From contig NC_064044.1 in the NCBI RefSeq assembly GCF_932526225.1, positions 15,749,453-15,813,452 on the forward strand: a stretch of DNA of 64,000 nucleotides, given 5' to 3'. The translations under genes were made by a program, and so were the position numbers. Shown piece after piece: positions 13,070 through 23,680 of the stretch. This DNA comes from Nematostella vectensis (Eukaryota; Cnidaria; Anthozoa; Actiniaria; Edwardsiidae). A model generated the notes under the pieces. That model made no database searches, was not told the DNA's origin, and saw only the letters and a program-made list of their open reading frames with translations. The stretch's first letter is position 1. Every line of letters starts with the position of its first letter.

Positions 13070-13277
13070 CTCCATTTCCAACATTTTTGTCAACTTTAAA
13101 ACTAGAGAACTTCACAGTATGTCGCGTTTCAAATTCTTCAATAAGTTTTTCTGCAGTTTTTAGATTGGAAACGTAACCATAGTAATCATCTATTTTGAAA
13201 TAATCATGTGGATATTTGTGTTCTTCGTGATCCTTTATATTTTCGCTCCCCATCTCCATCTCAAATTTTCGCGCCAC
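13070..13277 (-). pseudogene. MULE gene exon 1 (N-terminus)
   Basis: The exon starts with MARKFEMEMGSENIKDHEEH and ends ...VGNGG at a consensus donor (GGAG/GTAAGAT, phase 1). The Met at 13277 is the first in-frame ATG before the next exon, so it was taken as the start. It encodes a charged N-terminal region with a helix-prone stretch. No catalytic motif is present here. Confidence 0.6.
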
Positions 13278-14091
13278 TGTTTAAACTTTGCAGGACAGCG
13301 GGATGGCCAGGGGCGTACGCAGCCTATAGGCCTATAATTTACTTAATCATGTTAGTCTACAGATGATTTGAAAACATTGTTATGTCGTTCAGTGCTACGC
13401 GACGAATGAATCGCCTCATGACAGGTAATCCGGAATCCATGAAAAAATGAGATATGGAAACCGGAATCCATGCTACCGGAATCCAACACATTAGGATCCG
13501 GAATCGAAGACTTAAGCTGGAATCCGGAATACAAGAATAAGTATAAACATTATTATAATATTTTGCTTTTTTCCAAAAGAACGGTGGTTATGGTTCATTT
13601 TGATTTATATGCACGTGATATTTATTTCAACCTTTTGGCGGTTGACGAAAAAGCCATTCCATGGTTATTATTTTATTAGCCAATGAGACGCGGGCAGGTT
13701 TGAACATGCGACCAATCACCACCAAGTTCTCGCTTTCTAGCTTCACTCAGCAAGAATCAACGACAAAGGAGGGCTTTGGTAAGGACAGATTCATTCTTTC
13801 GAATTCTTATTGATAATGACATTCAGTTATTTAAATATTTATTGTATGTATGTATTGTAAAAAAACACTCATAAGAAATCGCCTCGCCATATCTGTGAGA
13901 ACAGGAAGTTCTGATCTCGACGAAGTAATCGGTCAAAAGAGTTTTCACAAACACGTGTAAGTTTAAATTTTAGAAAGAATAATGAAATCGTGGCTTCCTC
14001 CGGATGGATGGTGAACACATGAAAGGAGTTTTACAGCAGTGGTAATGTTAACTGGGTGGTGAAGTGAGCTTCAGCAACAGACCGCTTACTG
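13278..14091. other. Flank without recognised gene
   Basis: Upstream of the MULE start I see no coding signal. Positions about 13430-13545 contain four to five copies of a GGAATCC-type motif (CCGGAATCCA and ATTAGGATCCGGAATC), which recur at 19.93-20.03 kb. A CCAAT-type sequence (agccaatgag) lies near 13680. Confidence 0.4.
13430..13545. repeat. GGAATCC-rich dispersed repeat, copy 1
   Basis: Irregular repetition of CCGGAATCCA and ATTAGGATCCGGAAT. The same combination appears at 19926-20030, so the two are fragments of one dispersed repeat family. Confidence 0.6.
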
Positions 14092-14099
14092 CACTAGCG

Positions 14100-14650
14100 T
14101 AGGCCTAGATACATAATTCCCGAATTTTTTTAGAATTTTTAGAGTCAAACGGGATTTTTAGAAAATTTCAGGATTTTAAGAGAGTTATTTAGGGTTTTAG
14201 GGCCGATTTTCGGTAGAAATGTGATTCTTTCAACTAAACCGATCGTCAATAGCTTGGCTATTTAGTCACTGTCATACAAATAGTACCGGTCAGCGGCTTT
14301 GGCCTGATCCCCAGAATGGCTTGTTTGCTTCACTGGTAGGAGAGTCAGTATTTAGAAGTTAGTTTAGTTTGTAAAACATGTGCAAATCGTGAAAAGTTAT
14401 TTCTTCCGATGCTAATAATGTTGAATTGCGCAGTTATACATACACAATGTATAAAAAACACAACATAAAGATATATTTCTTATAATTAATGGAGGAATGG
14501 CATATTTATGGAAGAAAAAAAATGAAAATTCGAGATTTTTAGAGGAGAAATCAGGATTTTTAGAGACAAATTAGAAATTTTCAGACATTTTTGGGAGAAA
14601 CTCCGGAAAGATTTTTAGACCGTTTTTCGGGAGTTATGTATCTAGGCCTA
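14100..14650. mobile_element. 551-bp MITE with 8-bp target duplication (hAT-like)
   Basis: The element starts TAGGCCTAGATACATAA and ends with the inverted copy of that sequence, then continues TTCCCGAA versus CTCCCGAA, giving 25-bp terminal inverted repeats with one mismatch. The direct repeat CACTAGCG flanks both ends (14092-14099 and 14651-14658). The interior is AT-rich with repeated 'ttttTAGA' motifs and has no transposase ORF. An 8-bp duplication fits hAT, P or similar superfamilies; the TIR start is not a classical hAT end, so the class is tentative. Confidence 0.85.
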
Positions 14651-14849
14651 CACTAGCGTCAACAAGCGAGAAACCGGTTTTTACGCTAAGCGACTTCTCC
14701 AATCATCTCTCTACCGTTGAACCGTTGTCGAAGATCGAGGCCGTCATGCTCTCTTTGACTTCTTCAATTTCCTCTCAGTATACGAAGCAATCGAGTTTTT
14801 ATTCGTATTTTTGTCGCTAAGGCTTAGGAAATCTATCAACTTTTGGCAA

Positions 14850-15176
14850 ATGGTGAAAAAAAATCAAATTTTGGACATTAGACGCTGCAAAAAGATAGAC
14901 GGGCCATCTACGAAATCCATACCAAGCCTATTTATGGCAATGACTGCAATCGCCCAGCGCGTCTCTCGAAAAGCGAAGGAAATAGTGGAATATGTCCTTG
15001 AACTTCGGAACAAAGGAGAATCATCGAATGATTCAATCGATGTCCTTTTAACCGTGTTAGATGGTGTCGCGGACAGGCCCTGTACTCTTGAGGCTGCTAC
15101 AGACGACATCAAACGCCTTTGTCTGAAAGTTGTGGGTTCTTCCGCACATCCCTCCTCGTCCACTTTTCAGAGCTGA
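14850..15176 (+). pseudogene. N-terminal fragment of the 14.85-19.4 kb gene
   Basis: A 108-codon ORF from ATG at 14850 with helices and basic residues (AIAQRVSRKAKEIVEYVLEL) and a C-terminal Ser-rich end. The acidic continuation lies in a different frame from about 15119, which implies a frameshift. No domain is recognised. Confidence 0.4.
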
Positions 15177-15628
15177 GTGAGGAAGGCAACATCAGTGAGC
15201 CAAATTATAGTGACGAGGAACGGAGCTCAACTAGCGAAGGCGACGATGAGGAAGAAGATCAAGACAATTCTCCGTTATGGCTTGTCGTCCTTGTCTCTTA
15301 CTTGACCTAGAGAAGATGGATGAGGCTGCAGCAATGCTGGCTTTCTTAATTTCATCTGGGATACTCCCCAAGAACCACGTGTTTCACGAACAGGTTTATT
15401 CCTTTTGTTCGCGTGCACTAGGCGTTGTAGAGGCCGAGGCGTTCACGGAGCTCTATCCCGCATTAACGCGATTCCAGCGTGCAATACAGTTCAATTGCAA
15501 GCCTGTCGCTTCTTACCTTCTTTACGGTCGAGGAAACCACGGCCAAGGGCGACATGCGGCTCATACACCTCAAGGCTTCGTGCAGACACATAATCTGAGC
15601 TTCGTACACCCAAGGACGGTGATAAGAC

Positions 15629-16063
15629 ATGCTTCCACATTTTGAAGGGCGTGTTTATGGTGAAGACGTTCTATTTTTCATTGAAACATGTGCAGAGAAA
15701 GACGTTGTCGCCATCAGGAGCAACGAAGTGAATGGCTGCCTGTGTTGTATCTCCACAGATGAGATGGCAATCAAGCCAGCCTTAGAATATTCTCCATATC
15801 TGAAGTCGGTAGTCGGTCTGGTAGACCCCGACCGTCTTTCGTATGATGAAATTCTAGGTATTATGACGTCAAGTGAAAGTTTCACCAGCTTCCTAAAGAC
15901 GCGACAGTTTGTCACTGAAGTAAGAGTGAGCTCTCTTGATGACAAAGTTAACTTCCCAGTTGGATTTTTTTACTGCGGGAGCAAGGGAGGTGCAGACGTA
16001 TTTAGCGCTGTGAATAGATATGAACGTTGTGTTCAAGACGATCTGGATTGTATTTGCCATTAA
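15629..16063 (+). pseudogene. Fragment with DEM motif
   Basis: A 144-codon open segment, continuing in another frame from a preceding open stretch (15277-15645). It contains CAEKDVVAIRSNEVNGCLCC and STDEMAIKPALEY. The Asp-Glu-Met-x-Ile-Lys motif recalls the core of P-element/THAP9-type transposases, but I see no further matching residues, so this is weak. It stops just before a Cys/His cluster that continues in another frame. Confidence 0.4.
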
Positions 16064-16559
16064 GACATTTGCTTTGAAAATAAATCGGTGTGCGCACAGT
16101 GCCTCCTTCTTGGACATAGCGAATGGCATCCTCTCCGTCGTCCTTGTCTCGAGTGCCTAAAGGAAAAGGAAATCCCTCGTAAAAAGCTTCTCCCCTAAGT
16201 TTGGTCAACAGATTGTGACCCCAAACAGAAGTTCTTTATAAACAGAATGCTACAGGATAAAGCTTCATACCCTTACCAAGTTCCTTTCCCAGACCCACCT
16301 CACAATATGAAAAGCGTACGGTCAGCGGAATTTTGGTACTGGGTCGACATCAATGGCTATCTTGTGAAGAGAGATTAAAGAAATGAAAAGGAATGTCTCA
16401 ATGAAGGCTGTTCGCAACAAAGACCGGATGGACGTTGAGACAGCCACTGAGATCCATAGATATGGAGTCCAGGCGTCCATCCCGGACAAACGGGTAACAA
16501 CCACTTTAGTACCAGAGCTAGAATTCAAACAGTGGTGAAGAAATGGCAAAATTCTCAAG

Positions 16560-17775
16560 CATCCAGTTGGAGTGTGTTCTTCACCTTGCCATAGTAAGCT
16601 TTTCGTTAGCGATCGACATCAGCATGCCGTGTATATGCTCGATATGCACTGTCCGGTGAACGTAACATTAATTGCAGGGGACAATGGACCAGGTCACGCA
16701 TACGGACAAGGAAAGGAGTGAAAATAAGAGATCCTGCTGATCTAGATATCGATGGTAAAGTTATCAACGTTTGTGATCAGGGAAATGGCCGAGTAAGAGT
16801 TATAGACTGCACCTCCCTTTTTTGTCATTCGTCTAAGCTTAATCTAGGTTCTGACACGTCTGAGGATGGAGATGAGGATAGAGATTGGGACGAGGAATGC
16901 GCAACTCGGCGTATTCTTAAGGCGACAGAAGGGCACCTTACTTTGACATCTGACTCAGAAGGATGTAATTTGAAGTCTTTATTTGGCATTCGCAGATCAC
17001 ACAAGGATCCTGTTACACTCTATGTATCGGACATTCGCGAGCAAATGTTATTCTCTATCACAAATATTATTCCTGATGCGAATGGTAACTATTCTGGACA
17101 TCTGAATTCCATATTATCTTTTGGCCGGACAGTATCCTAACGTCGATAGTGGTTACCAGGGATGACGATCACATTCTTGTTGGAAACTGCAAAGAGAACG
17201 CTACTTGTGTCTACGTGTGCTATCTTGTACACAAAACAATCACTCGGACAGTATCAGGTGTTGTGGCTCCTACAGCAATAGCAGTGACCGAGGAAGGAAC
17301 TGTGTTCGTCTCATCAAGTAAGCTCAAAACGCTGTTAACCATGACAGAGGAGGATCTAATAACCAGTGATAACACCCCAACAGCAATCTCTAGTTCAGCG
17401 GATGCAGGCCATTGTGATGGTTTAGATGCTCAGTGGAACGCTCCATCAGGGCTATGTAGCTACCGTAATACGATCTTTGCTTGCGACACTGGTAACAAGG
17501 CCGTTAGAATGGTTACATCAGCTGTTGGACTGGTGCCTCTCCAGCAGAATATGTCGATGTATGTAAATGTGTTCCGCCTGGATAAGAAGTGTGAGAAAGA
17601 GAATTGCCCCGAGAGTTTTGACGAACACAAAAGACAGATAGAACATCTGGTCGCGTTTTTTTTTTTAGATCATGAAGACAAGGCAAAGGAGAGGACAGGA
17701 AAGCTGAGCACGAATGGCCCTGACATGTCAATTCCACGTTGCACCCGAAAGTCATTCAAAATCGCGCTTGACTGA
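16560..17775 (+). pseudogene. NHL-like beta-propeller segments, broken by stops
   Basis: Two open pieces (16718-17140 and 17149-17775) and a preceding out-of-frame piece contain NHL-type strands: LFVSDRHQHAVYMLD, INVCDQGNGRVRVIDC, DAQWNAPSGLCSYRNTIFAC followed by DTGNKAVRMVTS. NHL repeats form propellers that bind protein or RNA. A poly-T tract at 17657-17666 sits in the 3' part. Stops between the pieces indicate decay. Confidence 0.5.
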
Positions 17776-17778
17776 CTG

Positions 17779-18170
17779 ACCAGCCTCGCAAACACCTTAA
17801 CAGAGATCGGCGAAGAGCGAATCCTGGAGGAGATCAGTTTTGCGAGTCTGACAACTCTTTCTGTCGAGTGCTTCTTCAAAGCCATGCGTGCCGACAATGC
17901 CATGGTGGAGTATGCTTATAGACGAGCGCGCTGTGTGGAAAATTACATGCTCCGAATTTACCAGAAGCATTTGACATACTTCACAGGGCCGAACTCGTTT
18001 TATCCGCAGAAGATTATCTCGGGCGGTCCACCAAGTCTGATGCAGAGGCCATCCAAGAAAACGCAGACGAAAGAAGGGACTGGTGATGAGACAGAAGACT
18101 GCAGACGTGCAGACACCATGCGGGACAAGGGAGTATGGGAGAGGAGTGCGACAAGCAAATGTCCGAGCTA
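17779..18170 (+). pseudogene. Conserved C-terminal block of the same gene
   Basis: After an in-frame TGA at the end of the previous piece the same family continues with EEISFASLTTLSVECFFKAM and IYQKHLTYFTGPNSFYPQ. This block is similar to a conserved C-terminal region I recall in uncharacterised anthozoan proteins; its function is unknown. Confidence 0.4.
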
Positions 18171-18772
18171 AGACAAAAGAGCTGACAGGAACCCTTGACC
18201 GAATCGAAACGGGCTCAGACGACGTGCTAGACTTCGTAAGTGAAGCTCGATCAACGGTCACAGTAAATGACACCGGTGGAAGTACCAGGGTGCAGGTCTT
18301 GTACTACAAAGACGACATCGTCGCCGTCAGACACGATCGCCGACGGGAGGCATCTCCGTATTGGCTCGCCGTTATGATGGAAGACGTTTTGGTCATCGCT
18401 GCAACAGGACGATTCCAGAAGAACAGCGTAACTTTCAGATGGCTCGATCAGCCTGATGACCATCTGAAATATACCTTCGACGAGGTATGCAACAGCAATT
18501 ACCCCAGTTCTCTGCTGGCAAAAGTAGAAAGCCTCACCATTGACGACCAGATCGTAACCATAACTCCCGAAGAAGACATCAGACTTTCGAGAATTGCGAA
18601 CGGTGATGATCAGACGGTGGAGACACGGGAAAATGGAAACGAAGAAAGAAAGTGGCTGACAAATGGAGAGTCTTCTTCTACACCAACAGAAGCAGCAGAA
18701 GAGTCGTTTCCGGTGAGAGTGGAAGGGGTTAGTTTATCAGGACGCAAAATAACGCGTTTCATTTTACGATAG
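18083..18772 (+). pseudogene. C-terminal domain of the same gene, BAH-like in pattern
   Basis: A 229-codon open segment with VQVLYYKDDIVAVRHDRR, SPYWLAVMMEDVLVIAATGR and VTFRWLDQPDDHLKYTFDEV. The order (a beta segment ending in DxVAV, YWLA, ED, then a WL strand) resembles a BAH-type or Tudor-like barrel, but this is only a pattern match. The 3' half is copied again downstream. Confidence 0.4.
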
Positions 18773-18775
18773 TCG

Positions 18776-19040
18776 ACATCGTCGCCGTCAGACACAATCG
18801 CCGACGGAAAGCATCTCCGTATTGGCTCGCCGTTATGACGGAAGACGTTTTGGTCATCGCTGCAACTGGACGATTCCAAAGGAACAGTGTAACATTCAGA
18901 TGGCTCGATCAGACTCATGACCATCTGAAATATACCTTCGACGAGGTATGCAACGGCAATTACCCCAGTTCTCTGCTGGCAAAAGTAGAAAGCCTCACCA
19001 TTGATGACCAGATCGTAACCACAACTCCCGAATAAGACAT
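18776..19040 (+). repeat. Tandem duplicate of the 3' part of the gene
   Basis: Positions 18776-19040 repeat 18312-18576 with only scattered changes (for example gatcgccgacggg versus aatcgccgacgga). The copy then resumes at 19253-19440 with the equivalent of 18580 onward. The duplication therefore predates the insertion that splits it. Confidence 0.85.
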
Positions 19041-19252
19041 AATAATAATTCAAGTTTATTCACATATGACCTCTAGCAGTCTTTCGACTGAATTACAGGT
19101 AGAGACACAAAGCTATACTAGCAGCATTACATTACATTAAAGTACTTGTGCGTGACAAAGTCTCTTAGTCTGTTGGTGCGCGAAGACTGCAAGCTGGCCG
19201 AGCCCCTGCCTGATCTTAAAGCGTAGGTTGTTGCCCTAGTAATCGTCCACAT
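19041..19252 (-). mobile_element. 5'-truncated LINE 3' end inserted in the duplicate
   Basis: On the minus strand the insert encodes the last residues of an ORF (TNRLRDFVTHKYFNVM, then TAA), a short 3' untranslated region and an (ATT)n-type tail. ACAT occurs at both edges (19037-19040, 19249-19252), consistent with a short target duplication. Comparing the two gene copies shows exactly which 212 bp were inserted. The C-terminal Arg/Asn/Phe pattern fits non-LTR reverse transcriptases of the CR1/L2 kind; the clade is not established. Confidence 0.6.
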
Positions 19253-19440
19253 CAGACTTTCGAGAATTGTGACGATGATCAACGGCGATGATCAGACGGT
19301 GGAGACACGGAAAGATGAGAACGAAGAAGGAAAGTGGATGGCTTCTACCCCCACAGACCCACAGAAGCAACAGAAGAGTAGTTCCCGGGGAGAGTGGAAG
19401 GCGTTAGTTTATCAGGACGCAAAACAACGCGTTTCATTTT
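19253..19440 (+). repeat. Remaining part of the duplicated gene 3' end
   Basis: This stretch matches about 18578-18770 of the first copy (atcagactttcgagaatt, then a DDQTVETR-coding stretch) with some indels. It ends at the same cacgataggt-type region, near 'ttacgatagt'. Confidence 0.7.
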
Positions 19441-20330
19441 ACGATAGTGATGTCTACTTTAGTTATTGTTATAGGCTAATGCCAAAATACTTACCATGGC
19501 TCTCCCAAACTCGCCCTGATATTCACCAAAGCGGGCCACAATGGCACGGTCAAACAAAATACCAGAGCCTGATATTGTGTTTTTGATATACAAAGAAGTA
19601 GGCATATTCTCAGCAACATTTATTGACAGATGAATTTATAAGGTTCCCTTGATCTATTGAATTTGCAGACTATCGAAGCATAGTTATCCACGTAACACAC
19701 AGACAAAAGATACAGTATGCTTTGATCTGCAGTTTTGTTTTTGACAGTAATAAAAAAACTGTTTCTTTTAAAATTTCTTGATGCGGTCTACACAACAAGC
19801 GACACAACGCAAAACGTTTATAAATGGAATCGAAAGGTAAAAACAAAACTTTACAGGTATTAGAAAGATTTAGAACATATAGGCACTGGAGGTATATAAA
19901 GTTTTGTAAAAAACCTGGAACACAAAAAAGGAATCCGGAATCCACGGGAAAAAACCCACATGGAATCTGGAATCCACACACTAGGATCCGGAATCCACAC
20001 ATTAGGATCCGGAATCCAGAACCCTATTGGAGAATCTGTCATGGGGCGAAATGAAGTCCTACTTCAGATCGAGGATGACAGAGGATCATGTAATATTCTG
20101 AAAAGTCTGACGCATTGACGCCAATTTCAAACCCAAAAGCGGGAGTTATGAATTCTTCACGGGGATGCGGGATAAGTGGCCACGCCTTTATTCAGCTTCT
20201 GAATGCTTTGACTGCAACTTGTTAAAATCCTGCGTTCGCCCCTGATGGCATAACTTATAACCTATTAGATGCGACTTTACTTCCTGGTTTTAGATTAACT
20301 ATATCACTTCCGGTCACTTGCTAGTGCAGA
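19441..20330. other. Stretch without recognised gene
   Basis: No coding signal that I trust. It contains the second GGAATCC-rich repeat fragment (19926-20030). Confidence 0.4.
19926..20030. repeat. GGAATCC-rich dispersed repeat, copy 2
   Basis: Three copies of ATCCGGAATCCACACA-like units alternating with ACTAGG or ATTAGG, matching the fragment at 13430-13545. Confidence 0.6.
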
Positions 20331-20339
20331 TGATTTATT

Positions 20340-20810
20340 TTATAAAATTCCAACAATTCTAGACATCAAACAAAAGATAGGCACAAATATACAAACCATA
20401 TAATATCGGTATAATTTTATTCACCATTCTGTAGCATATGAAACGCCCTCAAAATTAAACAATACCTCACCCGATGATAGCATCGGCTGAGGTCGAAAAT
20501 GAAGCAAAAACGCGTGTTTATGATCAGATTTATTCATTTAAATTCCAACGATTCTAGACATCAAACATATAGGTACAAATATACATACATAATATCGGTA
20601 TAATTGTTATTTACCATTCTGTGGCACATGAAATGCCATACAAATTATAAACAATAGAATCGATTTACCTCACCCGATGATAGCATAGCATCGGCTGAGG
20701 TCGGAAAGCAAATACACGTGTGTTTATGATTTATTTAATAAAATTCCAACGATACTAGACATCAAACAAATAGGTACCAAATATACACACCACATTTGTC
20801 AGTATCCCAT
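20340..20810. repeat. Tandem repeat of about 195 bp, 2.3 copies, with a palindromic motif
   Basis: The phrase TTCCAACgATtCTAGACATC starts near 20348, 20541 and 20743. The two full units each end in CCTCACCCGATG...CATCGGCTGAGG, a near-perfect inverted repeat with 12-bp arms (20468 and 20668). The unit is AT-rich and shows no ORF. Confidence 0.8.
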
Positions 20811-20984
20811 TCCACTGCCCAGAAAAAGTGGGCCAATCAAGGCTTACATTATTTTATCGGATTTCCTTCCAACCAATCAGGTTTCATCTCTGTCAAATGA
20901 TTTGACATTTAGCTGTCACAGTGCGCCTAAAAATATAAACAGCTTTGCAAAATTATTCTACTAGACTCAAAACGTTTTTTACCA

Positions 20985-21165
20985 CTGGTGACAACCACAT
21001 GTAACAACAACTCGTGACAACCACTCGTGACAACCACTCGTGACAAAACCACTGGTGACAACCACTGGTGACAACCAATCGTGACAACCACTGGTGACAA
21101 CCACTCGTGACAAAACCACTGGTGACAACCACTCGTGACAACCACTCGTGACAAAACCTCTCGTG
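20985..21165. repeat. 13-bp minisatellite (TGACAACCACTSG)
   Basis: About 14 units of GTGACAACCACTC or GTGACAACCACTG, some with an extra AA. All three frames are open on the minus strand, which explains apparent short ORFs. No coding evidence. Confidence 0.85.
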
Positions 21166-21189
21166 TGACGGCTACTATTTGAAGACCGT

Positions 21190-23680
21190 TCGTGACAATC
21201 GCTTATTAGATACAAAAGTAAAATTTAACTCAATACTTTAGCACTATAAAAAATAGCGTCATTATTAATTTGCTTCATTGTTTAACAATTATAAGTTTGT
21301 TTTCGGCATTTATCAGCAGCTTAGATTTTTCGAAGCAGGAAAGAAATGTCATACCATAAACATGAAAAGTATCTGTGTAATTAAATCCTTAGATCAAATC
21401 CTTATACGCAACTTCGTGTTCAATTATATATTATGAGAAACATGAAAGTAATAATAAGTTTAATTCAACCTCTCAAAGTATAGACTGGATTACAGGTGAG
21501 TCAGAGATACAAGTACGCACTACAACAAAGTACAATTAATTTAAATGTAATAAGCATATTTAACAGTAACGAACTCGTTGAAACGACTCGTATTGATAGG
21601 CCTCTGATACGATGTAGATTTAGACCTGAGGTTATACCCTGAATCATCAGCAAGTTTTGGGGTGCAAGTTGTCTACAGATATCGACAAAACAAGGATTTC
21701 AATAACTATTTAGCCAATCTATTCATAAACTTTGGAAATTATGTCGGGAACCCGTATCGGCACGCTACGCAAAAGCTTTGTTTTGATAAACGCTCTTCCT
21801 CGCCAGGGAGTTCGAAAACTTCTCTGGGGGCATTTTTCTAAATAACCGGTAATTGCTGGGTCTGTTAGGTTACCGGGAAAGGTTTTGGGATAATTTTTCG
21901 GGCAAAGGAGCGTGTCTGAAAAGTGAGTGCAACTACAATTTGAATGGGGCAACTGATAAACGACGATTAAAATTGTTCATTGACATTGGCGCGCACATAA
22001 GAATATTTCCTCCATGAAAAGCACAACAAAATTTGCTGAATTACCTCATTAGGATCACTGATTCCATATGAACCTTTCGCGCTGTGTAGCCATTTGGGAA
22101 ACAAAAGGTAGACTAAATAATAACTGAATTTTTTGGGGGGGGGGTCGTAGCTTTAGGGATCGTAGCTTTTGGGGTCACAGGTTTTAGGTCTTCGTTTTGT
22201 AGACACCCGAATTCGAAGGCACAGCTAACGTTGGACAATCAGGCATGAATTCTTGACCCTGGAGTTGACTACTCAGTACTGCAAATGGTTTTCGTTGCGT
22301 CCTCCAAAGCTCAAAATGCATGCATAAATACATGCCTTACGGTGTGTCTCATTAAGTTATATATGCAGCCCGTCCGAGTTTGTCGGTCGATCATGAACAT
22401 TCAGTATTCAAATTGCCCTGTGCAGGCGTTGTCAAAAGCTCAATGTGGGTCTAGAATTTTTCAGAGGCGATTCAATTTATGAAAACTATTACAATAGCTT
22501 TGTGCTTAAAAAGGATTGGACCATTGGACCACAGAACCACACTTGGATCAGCCACTGCAGAAAATGACTTGACACATAAAGTATTTCATATTTATTTCAA
22601 TGACTTAATAGTGGTATAAGCTTAAATCAACTCATCTCCTACACACAAAAAGCATGTGGTACACAGAATATCAAATAAAACAAATAGAAGTCACAGTTTT
22701 TTTTTTTTTTTTTTTTTTTGCTTGGCTTGTACCAACCAGCCCATCTTGTGTATAACTCTTTAATTTAAATATTTGACAATGTCCCTGGAGCATCAATGGG
22801 CTATGACTTGATAGCGGAAAGGCTGAATGGGCTTAGGATTTATATGCCTTGAAGGTTAGAGGGATAATTTCCCAGGGATGGGTTGGAAGGGGGGGGGGGG
22901 GGTAGTATTCAGTCTGTATTTTTAGTCAGAGTAAATGGGAGAAAAGTGGACATAATTTGTCCAATCATACAATTTTTACAATCAAGCACCATACATAAAA
23001 GTGATGTGAAATAATCATAGATCCCCTCTCATTTCAAAAGCCTATTGCACCTTTTGAATGCACAAAATGCTGTGTCTTATATTATGTTTTAGTGTGAATT
23101 AAAAAACCCAGAAGTATAATACTGTGTTAGCTCTGGGGATTTAATACGTAGAAACTTTTTAACCAACCTTCATCCATGTTCTTGGTTTATACTCTGATCA
23201 TACTAAAAGTAGAAAACCTTCCCTTGCTAGAAAACATGTTATTACTAGAAAACCTATTTTCAACAAGGGGTCCAGGGGCAGGGCCGTAGCAGAGGCTGGG
23301 GTGCAAATCTCCATTAATGTTGAAAGCCACATAATCAGGAGGCAAGTAAGACTATTTTTAACGTTTCGCAGGATAAAAACTCCTTGTGTTGACATTTTTC
23401 TAGCACCCAAATTTAAGTTTACCCACTCAAGCATTTAAGTACTTACTTTACTTAACTTATTTATTTAAGCTTATTAAAAGTATAAACCTTACCCAAGGAG
23501 GATTGAGAGCTCCCATGATGCTTTGCGCGCGCAAAACGTATTATCAACCGCCGAGCTTGCGTGACCAGGTTGTTTCGTGACCAAGGCAGAAAAATGGCTG
23601 CCGATGCTGTCCGCGTCTTATCAACTTTAGACCCTCAACCTGCATAGTGTCATTTATCTTCACTGCATCAAAGAGAATCG
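21190..23680. other. Long stretch without recognised gene
   Basis: AT-rich DNA with a G tract near 22134, a T tract near 22698-22720 and a G tract near 22890. I see no exon pair, RNA gene or terminal inverted repeat that I can support here. Confidence 0.4.

Larger units (their letters stand above)
410..13277 (-). pseudogene. Decayed MULE transposase gene with SWIM finger and Ulp1-like protease
   Basis: Seven exons can be followed on the minus strand: 13277-13070, 12652-12483, 12289-12179, 11996-11171, 10797-10554, about 9925-9761 and 9350 onward to 410. Most junctions have canonical GT/AG sites and agreeing phases. The order is N-terminal Cys/His region, MULE transposase core, SWIM zinc finger, helical segment, long Pro/Asn-rich repeat, acidic linker, Ulp1/C48 cysteine protease. 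MULE plus SWIM is the usual transposase layout, and Ulp1-like proteases are known passengers of some plant MULEs. Lesions show this copy is dead: TAG at 10756-10754, a frame break near 10.73 kb, a frame break near 9.29 kb, TGA replacing the third SWIM cysteine at 9087-9085, TGA at 9018-9016, and 26-bp units at about 3.17 and 4.60 kb that shift the repeat frame. I could not find terminal inverted repeats or a target duplication for the whole element. Confidence 0.75.
14850..19440 (+). pseudogene. Intronless, frame-broken gene of a multicopy family with NHL-like segments
   Basis: A run of plus-strand coding fragments in changing frames follows one order without introns. It begins with a helical N-terminal part (14850-15176), then an acidic stretch (SDEERSSTSEGDDEEEDQD, about 15205-15275). 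Next come a segment with STDEMAIKPALEYSPYLKSV (15629-16063), a Cys/His cluster (CAQCLLLGHSEWHPLRR, about 16085-16200), NHL-like repeats (16560-17530), a conserved C-terminal block (TLSVECFFKAMRADNAM, about 17860) and a basic tail domain (18180-18770). The pattern resembles multicopy uncharacterised proteins I associate with anthozoan genomes, possibly transposon-derived; I cannot name the family. Many stops and shifts show it is not functional. The single-exon state suggests a retrocopy or a mobile element. Confidence 0.55.
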
